Shown piece after piece: positions 58,967 to 64,000 of a stretch of DNA of 64,000 nucleotides. Made by a program: the position numbers and the translations under genes. The stretch's first letter is position 1, and the number at the start of each line of letters is the position of its first letter. The notes under the pieces were generated by a model. The model saw only the letters and a program-made list of their open reading frames with translations. It had not been told where the DNA came from and did not search any database. Source of the stretch: Dokdonella_A soli (lineage in GTDB: Bacteria > Pseudomonadota > Gammaproteobacteria > Xanthomonadales > Rhodanobacteraceae); NCBI RefSeq assembly GCF_039523175.1, contig NZ_BAAAEU010000005.1:67356-131355 (forward strand), written 5' to 3'.

Positions 58967-60502
58967 TCAGAACTCGAACTTGATGCCCTGCGCCAGCGGC
59001 AGCGCGTCGGAGTAGTTGATCGTGTTGGTCTGGCGGCGCATGTACACCTTCCACGCGTCCGAGCCGGACTCGCGGCCGCCGCCGGTTTCCTTCTCGCCGC
59101 CGAACGCACCGCCGATCTCAGCGCCGCTGGTGCCGATGTTGACGTTGGCGATGCCGCAGTCCGAGCCGGCCGCCGACAGGTACTGCTCGGCCGCCTTAAG
59201 GTTCTGCGTGAAGATCGCCGCGGACAGGCCCTGCGGCACCGCGTTCTGCAGTTCGATCGCTTGGTCCAGCGTCTTGAATGGCATCACGTACAGAATCGGC
59301 GCGAAGGTTTCGGTCTGCACGACCTCGTCGGAGTTCTTGAGGCCGGTCACGATCGTCGGCAGCACGAAGTTGCCCGGGCGATCGGCCAATGCCGCGCCAC
59401 CGGTCGCGACCTTGCCGCCGCTGACCTTGGCCTTCTCGACTGCGCCGACGTACTGGTCGACCGCAGCCTTGCTGTTCAGCGGGCCGATCAGCGTGCTGGC
59501 CTGGGTCGGATCGCCGATCTTCGCCTCGACCTGCTTGTAGGCCTTGACCAGGCTGGCGACGACGTCGTCATGAATCGCTTCGTGCACGAACAACCGGCGC
59601 GTCGAGGTGCAGCGCTGGCCGCAGGTGCCGACCGCGCCGAACACGATCGCCGGGATCGCAAGTTTCAGGTCCGCGCTCTCATCGACGATGATCGCGTTGT
59701 TGCCGCCGAGTTCGAGCAGGCTGCGGCCCATGCGCTGCGCGACTCTCTCGCCGACCGCGCGGCCGACCTTGGTCGAACCGGTGAAGCTGATCAGCGGAAT
59801 GCGCTTGTCATCGACGAAGGTCTGCGCGAGATCGGTGCCGGCGTCGTTGAACAGGAAGAACAGATCCGGGAAGCCTGCAGCCTTGAGCGCCTCGTTGCAG
59901 ATCTTCATGGACGCGATCGCGGACAGCGGCGTCTTCGGCGACGGCTTCCAGATCGTGATGTCGCCGCAGATCGCGGCGAGGAACGAATTCCAGGCCCACA
60001 CCGCGACCGGGAAGTTGAACGCGCTGATCACGCCGACCAGGCCGACCGGGTGCCACTGCTCGTACATGCGATGGCCGGGGCGTTCGGAGTGCATCGTGTA
60101 GCCGTACAGCATGCGCGACTGGCCGACTGCGAAGTCGGCGATGTCGATCATCTCCTGCACTTCGCCGTCACCCTCGGGCTTGATCTTGCCCATCTCGAGC
60201 GCGACCAGCGTGCCGAGCGCGTCCTTGTGCTTGCGCAGCGCCTCGCCGCACAGGCGGATCGCCTCGCCGCGGCGCGGTGCCGGCGTGGTGCGCCAGATCG
60301 CGAACGCTTCCTGCGCGCGCTTGACGAGCGTCTCGTAGTCGCTTGCGCTGGAGGCGTGGACTTCGGCGATCACCTCGTTCGTGCTCGGATTGATCGACTG
60401 CACGACGCCGGCATCGGTCGTCTTCGACCACTCGCCGTTGCCGAGGTAGGTGCCGGAATTGGTCTGACCGAGGCCGAGGGCCTTCAGGATCTGGGCGGAC
60501 AT
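58967..60502 (-). CDS. amaB: aldehyde dehydrogenase, ALDH7/aminoadipate-semialdehyde type
   Basis: A 511-residue NAD-dependent enzyme. It has FNFPVAVWAWNSFLAAICGD, SFTGSTKVGRAVGERVAQRMGR, LELGGNNAIIVDESAD (catalytic Glu) and VGTCGQRCTSTRRLFVHE (catalytic Cys). AFGGEKETGGGRESGSD is typical of the ALDH7 branch, whose members oxidise aminoadipate semialdehyde in lysine breakdown; substrate here is inference. It would fit gcdH at 42.6 kb in one pathway although the genes are apart. Confidence 0.92.
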   Translation of the reverse strand: MSAQILKALGLGQTNSGTYLGNGEWSKTTDAGVVQSINPSTNEVIAEVHASSASDYETLVKRAQEAFAIWRTTPAPRRGEAIRLCGEALRKHKDALGTLVALEMGKIKPEGDGEVQEMIDIADFAVGQSRMLYGYTMHSERPGHRMYEQWHPVGLVGVISAFNFPVAVWAWNSFLAAICGDITIWKPSPKTPLSAIASMKICNEALKAAGFPDLFFLFNDAGTDLAQTFVDDKRIPLISFTGSTKVGRAVGERVAQRMGRSLLELGGNNAIIVDESADLKLAIPAIVFGAVGTCGQRCTSTRRLFVHEAIHDDVVASLVKAYKQVEAKIGDPTQASTLIGPLNSKAAVDQYVGAVEKAKVSGGKVATGGAALADRPGNFVLPTIVTGLKNSDEVVQTETFAPILYVMPFKTLDQAIELQNAVPQGLSAAIFTQNLKAAEQYLSAAGSDCGIANVNIGTSGAEIGGAFGGEKETGGGRESGSDAWKVYMRRQTNTINYSDALPLAQGIKFEF

Positions 60503-60605
60503 GGAAACTCCACAGGTTCAAGGGAAACCGCGCCGCGGGGCGCGAAACCATCAATTGTAGCAGGGCAGGGCGATAGAGCCCGATCACGCCGGAAACTCTC
60601 AAGAA

Positions 60606-60629
60606 GTCGTCATCCCGGCGGAAGCCGGA
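60606..60629. repeat. partial CCCGGCG-type intergenic repeat
   Basis: TCATCCCGGCGGAAGCCGG shares the start and arms of the units at 43.8 and 51.8 kb but is incomplete at the right. It lies between two minus-strand genes. Confidence 0.6.
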
Positions 60630-60752
60630 GGTGCTTCTCAACAGCCGCAGGCTGGTCATCCAGCTCTGAAGCGCTGAAAAACTGGATTCCGGTCGAACAG
60701 CCACGGCTGTAAAAGCCGCTGGATTGACGTGCCTGAATTGACCAGAGGCTCC

Positions 60753-61574
60753 CTACCCAAACTGGAACGCCGACACCACCTTGCCGAACACGCGATCGTT
60801 GTAGGTTCTCCGGCCACGATCCGCACCGCCCGCTCCAGCAACGACCATCAATGGCAAGAGGTGCTCGGCACGCGGATGGCAGGCCAGCGCATCCGGCAGT
60901 TGCTTCCACGCGGCGAGCCTCGCATCGCGCGTCGCCGGATCGGCATCTTCGACGGCCGCGGTCAACGCCGTGTCGAACTGCGCGGACGCCTGCATCATGC
61001 GCTCGCTCGGCGAGAAGAATTCACGCAGATTGTGATAGCTCATGCCGCTGCCGACGATCAGCACGCCTTCGTCGCGCAGCGGCGCGAGCGCGCGCCCGAT
61101 CGCGAGATGCGCCTGCGGATCGAGCCCGGCCTGCAGCGAGAGCTGCACGACCGGAACATCCGCGTGCGGCCAGACCAGTAGAAACGGCACGAAGACGCCG
61201 TGGTCGAAACCACGTTCGCCGTCCTCGTCCGAACCGATGCCCGATGCGCCGAGCAGGTCGCGCACGCGCGCCGCCAGTTCGGGTGAACCTGCAGCCGGAT
61301 AGGTGAGCCGGTAGGTGTGCTCCGGAAAACCGTAGTAGTCGAACAGCATGCCCGGCCGCGCGCCGCTGTTCACGGTCGGGCGTTCGGTTTCCCAATGCGC
61401 GGAGATCACCAACACGGCCTTCGGCCTCGTGCCGATCGAACCGGCGATGCCGCGCAAATACTTCGCCATGCCGTCCCACAAATGCGGATCGCTGGGCGGC
61501 GGGTCCATGAAAAACCATGGACCCCCGCCGTGCGGGATATAGAGCGTCGGCAGGCGATCGATATTCGAATTCAC
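60753..61574 (-). CDS. ygiD: LigB/DODA-type extradiol dioxygenase
   Basis: A 273-residue enzyme of the DOPA-dioxygenase/LigB family. Metal-site motifs are LYIPHGGGPW, LVISAHWE, FDHGVFVPFLLVWP and PRAEHLLPLMVVAGA; these supply the zinc or iron ligands. YgiD of E. coli acts on 4,5-DOPA. The GTG start at 61574 has GGAG 7 bp upstream. The physiological substrate is not known here. Confidence 0.92.
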   Translation of the reverse strand: MNSNIDRLPTLYIPHGGGPWFFMDPPPSDPHLWDGMAKYLRGIAGSIGTRPKAVLVISAHWETERPTVNSGARPGMLFDYYGFPEHTYRLTYPAAGSPELAARVRDLLGASGIGSDEDGERGFDHGVFVPFLLVWPHADVPVVQLSLQAGLDPQAHLAIGRALAPLRDEGVLIVGSGMSYHNLREFFSPSERMMQASAQFDTALTAAVEDADPATRDARLAAWKQLPDALACHPRAEHLLPLMVVAGAGGADRGRRTYNDRVFGKVVSAFQFG

Positions 61575-61843
61575 GAGCAGGCTCCACGACGCGGAAAACT
61601 CGCTCGTAGATGGGTCCCGGGGAAGGGGTTTGCAAGTTGCGTGTTGACGCGGGGCGGGCGACGCGCGATTGAGTGGCGTAACGAGGGGATGCTATGTTCG
61701 GGGTGTACGAGCCGTATCGTTCGCGCCATCGGGGACGCGCTCGCACGCAAGTTGAGTAGATGTCCAGCGCAAGCGGGCTCTCGAGTGCCATTAGCCGCCT
61801 CCGTCGCATTCGTTCGTTCACGCTGATCAGGGAGAAGGGAATC

Positions 61844-64000
61844 ATGTCGCTTTTGTGGGAGCGTTTCGGTCGCGCTGGGCGGAGCCTCTGGGGTACTACT
61901 GCTCGTGCTCTCGCGCCATTCAATCAGAAGGGGCGAGTGGTAGCACGGGTGCATGCCGCCGAATACGCGCGAAATCATAGGCTAGCGCTCCTGCGGCTCT
62001 GGCTGATGGCCGCACTCGGGCTCGTCTCCATAACGGTTACTGCCCCGGCTTTAGCCAGCGTCGGCTGGTGTCAAGACGTTCCAGGGCTGCCAACCTTCGA
62101 GAGCGCCAAGCAGTGGTGCCTGGACGAGCAAGCCGCAACCATAAAGCAGGGCAACGCGACGATCGTCGTCCCTTGCCGCATCACGGTGTATGCCGGGACC
62201 TTATTTGGTGCTGGCAGCGGGCGTTGGGGCTACGATCTCCATTGGATTGGAGCGCCGGTGCCGCCGGCTGTCAGCGTTCGGCAGGAAAGCGACTTTCACT
62301 GTGGAAGCGAACTGTATCTGCCCGACAAGAACAAGGGGCCGCCGTGCCCTGGGTCGTGCACGGGCGACCCGATCAATGCCGGTACAGCCGATATGTTCCT
62401 TGCGGAAACGGATTTCCGGTTCGGCCGCTGGCTGAACTTTACGCGTTACTACAACACCGATTTGACGTCGGCGGGCACGATCGGAAATTTCTGGCGGCAT
62501 ACCTACTCGCGGAGCGTCGACTATTCCGGTACTACGCCCACGTCGGTCGCACTGCGACACGAAGATGGGAAGTCGATCGTCTTTACGCAAAATGGCGGAA
62601 AGTGGTCGAGCGATGCGGATATCCAGGACACGCTGACGGAACGCGTTGACACGAGTGGACAGCCCACCGGGTGGACGCACGTGCGCGCGGACTCCTTGAG
62701 CACGGAGCAATACGATGGAAGCGGCAAGCTTCTCTCGATTGCCGATTCGCAGGGATTCGTTACGACGCTGACTTACAGTGACGCGAGCACACCGTCTTCG
62801 GTCGCGCCGCAGCCCGGCTACCTCATTGCCGTGACCGATCCGCAGGGGCGGTCCCTGCGGATCACTTACAACAGCATCGGGTTTCTGACCACAGTCAGCG
62901 ATCCTTCCGGACAGACGTACCAATACGGACCCGATTCCAATGGGCGCGGCGACCTTTCGTCGGTTACGTATCCGGCCACAGCCGCGCCGCGCACCTATCT
63001 CTACAACGAGTCGGCGCACACTCAAGGGGCAAACTTCGCCAGTGCGTTGACCGGCGTTGTGGACGAGAACACCGCGCGCTACACGACCATCGACTACGAC
63101 ACTTCGGGCAATGCGATCGCGACGCAGCATGCCAACGGTGCGGAGAAGTTCTCGTTGACTTACAACCACGATGGCTCGTCCGATATTTCCGATCCGTTGA
63201 GCAACAGCACCCATCACACGTTTACCGTGGTGAACGGTGTCGTGCTTGCTTCGACGTTGAGCGGACCCGCGATCGGCTTTTCGACCGGCGCATCGCGTCA
63301 GTACGACAGCTATGGGAATCTCACGGCAATCACGGACTTCAACGGTTTCACAACGTGCTCCACATTTGATCAAGTCCATGGGCTGGAGACCAGTCGGACT
63401 GAAGGCGTGACGACCGGTTGCAGCGGCACGCCCAGCGGCTTGAGGACGATACAAACGGACTGGAACACGACTCTTCGAAGGCCGACTGAGCGCCGCACGC
63501 GAAACGCTACCGGGGGGCTTGAAGCGAAGACGGACTGGGTCTACAACGCCCGCGGCCAGGCGACGGCCCGTTGCGAGATCGATCCCGCCGATGCCGCCGC
63601 GATGGCCTATGCCTGCAGTGCGACCACCGCACCACCCACCGGCGCCAAGGTGCGCCGCTGGGTGACCACGTATTGCGTGCAGGCCGACGTCACCACCGGC
63701 ACCTGCCCGCTGGTCGGCCTGGTCACGTCCGTCAACGGCCCGCGCCCAGCCGGCGATACCGGCATGGCGGCGGGGCAGGACGATGTCACGACCTACACCT
63801 ACTACCCGACCGATGATTCGACCTGCGCCAGCAACGGCGCCTGCCCGCATCGCCACGGCGACCTGTGGAAAGTCACCAACGCGCTCGGCCAGGTCACCAC
63901 GACCGTCAGCTACGACAAGAACGGCCGGGTCACGCGGACGCAGGATGCGAACGGCACCACCACCGACTTCACCTACCACCCGCGCGGCTGGCTGCTGACG
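61844..64000 (+). CDS. RHS/YD-repeat protein, 3' part beyond the window
   Basis: A frame of 719 codons from an ATG with GGGAGAAGGGA upstream that stays open to the right edge. An unusually long basic N-region (about 47 residues) precedes a hydrophobic segment LWLMAALGLVSITVTAPALAS, so it is exported. Residues about 180-260 resemble DUF6531: DPINAGTADMFLAETDFRFG, LNFTRYYNTD, FWRHTYSRS. YD/RHS-type repeats follow (YDSYGNLTAITDFNGFTT, VSYDKNGRVTRTQDANGTTT). RHS proteins form shells that carry C-terminal toxins or surface domains. The variable C-terminus and any immunity gene are outside. The first part is more AT-rich than the end by eye. Confidence 0.9.
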   Translation, partial: MSLLWERFGRAGRSLWGTTARALAPFNQKGRVVARVHAAEYARNHRLALLRLWLMAALGLVSITVTAPALASVGWCQDVPGLPTFESAKQWCLDEQAATIKQGNATIVVPCRITVYAGTLFGAGSGRWGYDLHWIGAPVPPAVSVRQESDFHCGSELYLPDKNKGPPCPGSCTGDPINAGTADMFLAETDFRFGRWLNFTRYYNTDLTSAGTIGNFWRHTYSRSVDYSGTTPTSVALRHEDGKSIVFTQNGGKWSSDADIQDTLTERVDTSGQPTGWTHVRADSLSTEQYDGSGKLLSIADSQGFVTTLTYSDASTPSSVAPQPGYLIAVTDPQGRSLRITYNSIGFLTTVSDPSGQTYQYGPDSNGRGDLSSVTYPATAAPRTYLYNESAHTQGANFASALTGVVDENTARYTTIDYDTSGNAIATQHANGAEKFSLTYNHDGSSDISDPLSNSTHHTFTVVNGVVLASTLSGPAIGFSTGASRQYDSYGNLTAITDFNGFTTCSTFDQVHGLETSRTEGVTTGCSGTPSGLRTIQTDWNTTLRRPTERRTRNATGGLEAKTDWVYNARGQATARCEIDPADAAAMAYACSATTAPPTGAKVRRWVTTYCVQADVTTGTCPLVGLVTSVNGPRPAGDTGMAAGQDDVTTYTYYPTDDSTCASNGACPHRHGDLWKVTNALGQVTTTVSYDKNGRVTRTQDANGTTTDFTYHPRGWLLT

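Overview
The window comes from a high-GC gammaproteobacterium, most likely of the Lysobacterales (Xanthomonadales), possibly near Rhodanobacteraceae or Dokdonella. This rests on gene content (Zur with TonB receptor and MerC protein, maltose-type ABC operon beside a glycoamylase-family enzyme, fused branched-chain E1, bTHX), on many GTG/TTG starts, and on intergenic palindromes such as GGAGCGGCTTCAGCCGCGA typical of Pseudomonas/Xanthomonas relatives. No 16S or marker search was possible, so the placement is inference.

Left edge (1-2.5 kb): a mobile-element fragment, the end of a DUF2924 gene overlapping a large serine recombinase, lies beside a three-gene tRNA operon (Ala-Glu-Asp, minus strand) with a strong terminator. 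2.5-12.4 kb: mostly minus-strand envelope and signalling genes (degenerate receiver protein, Atm1/MsbA-like ABC exporter, DUF885 lipoprotein, CpdB-like lipoprotein, membrane GGDEF-EAL protein). 12.5-16.5 kb: gltX coupled to a zinc-ribbon membrane protein, zur, and a DUF1326/DUF2182 pair.

16.6-25.7 kb: a carbohydrate locus. A plus-strand GH1 glycosidase-glucokinase-6-phosphogluconolactonase run faces a minus-strand operon of glycoamylase/GH144-like enzyme, solute-binding lipoprotein and two permeases joined by 4-nt overlaps; a MalK/UgpC-type ATPase lies nearby. Together they could cut, import and phosphorylate a glucan-derived sugar. 25.8-29.6 kb: a zinc-linked block. A TonB receptor and a MerC-family protein diverge from an intergenic region with two Zur-box-like palindromes, followed by a zinc-type cation diffusion facilitator.

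29.7-45 kb: mixed housekeeping and stress genes: bTHX, N-formylglutamate amidohydrolase, cold-shock protein with long leader and terminator, PhzF, flavin reductase, rhomboid, zinc alcohol dehydrogenase, GFA protein, YeaQ/GlsB protein, secreted subtilase, 5'-nucleotidase, polysaccharide deacetylase, glutaryl-CoA dehydrogenase, acetyltransferase and glutathione transferase. 45-47.4 kb: a fused branched-chain 2-oxoacid dehydrogenase E1. With gcdH and the aminoadipate-semialdehyde-type aldehyde dehydrogenase at 59-60.5 kb it suggests amino acid (lysine, branched-chain) catabolism.

47.4-55.2 kb is the least explained part: a 625-residue orphan protein with a possible small upstream gene, two perfect hairpins, a small secreted protein, a lone methyltransferase, a cyclase-FHA fusion and a secreted propeller-like protein. 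55.2-61.6 kb carries murB, DUF4190 protein-pyrD, an AbrB/PIN toxin-antitoxin pair, the aldehyde dehydrogenase and a LigB-type dioxygenase. From 61.8 kb to the end runs an RHS/YD-repeat protein, open at the right edge. Intergenic palindromes are frequent.
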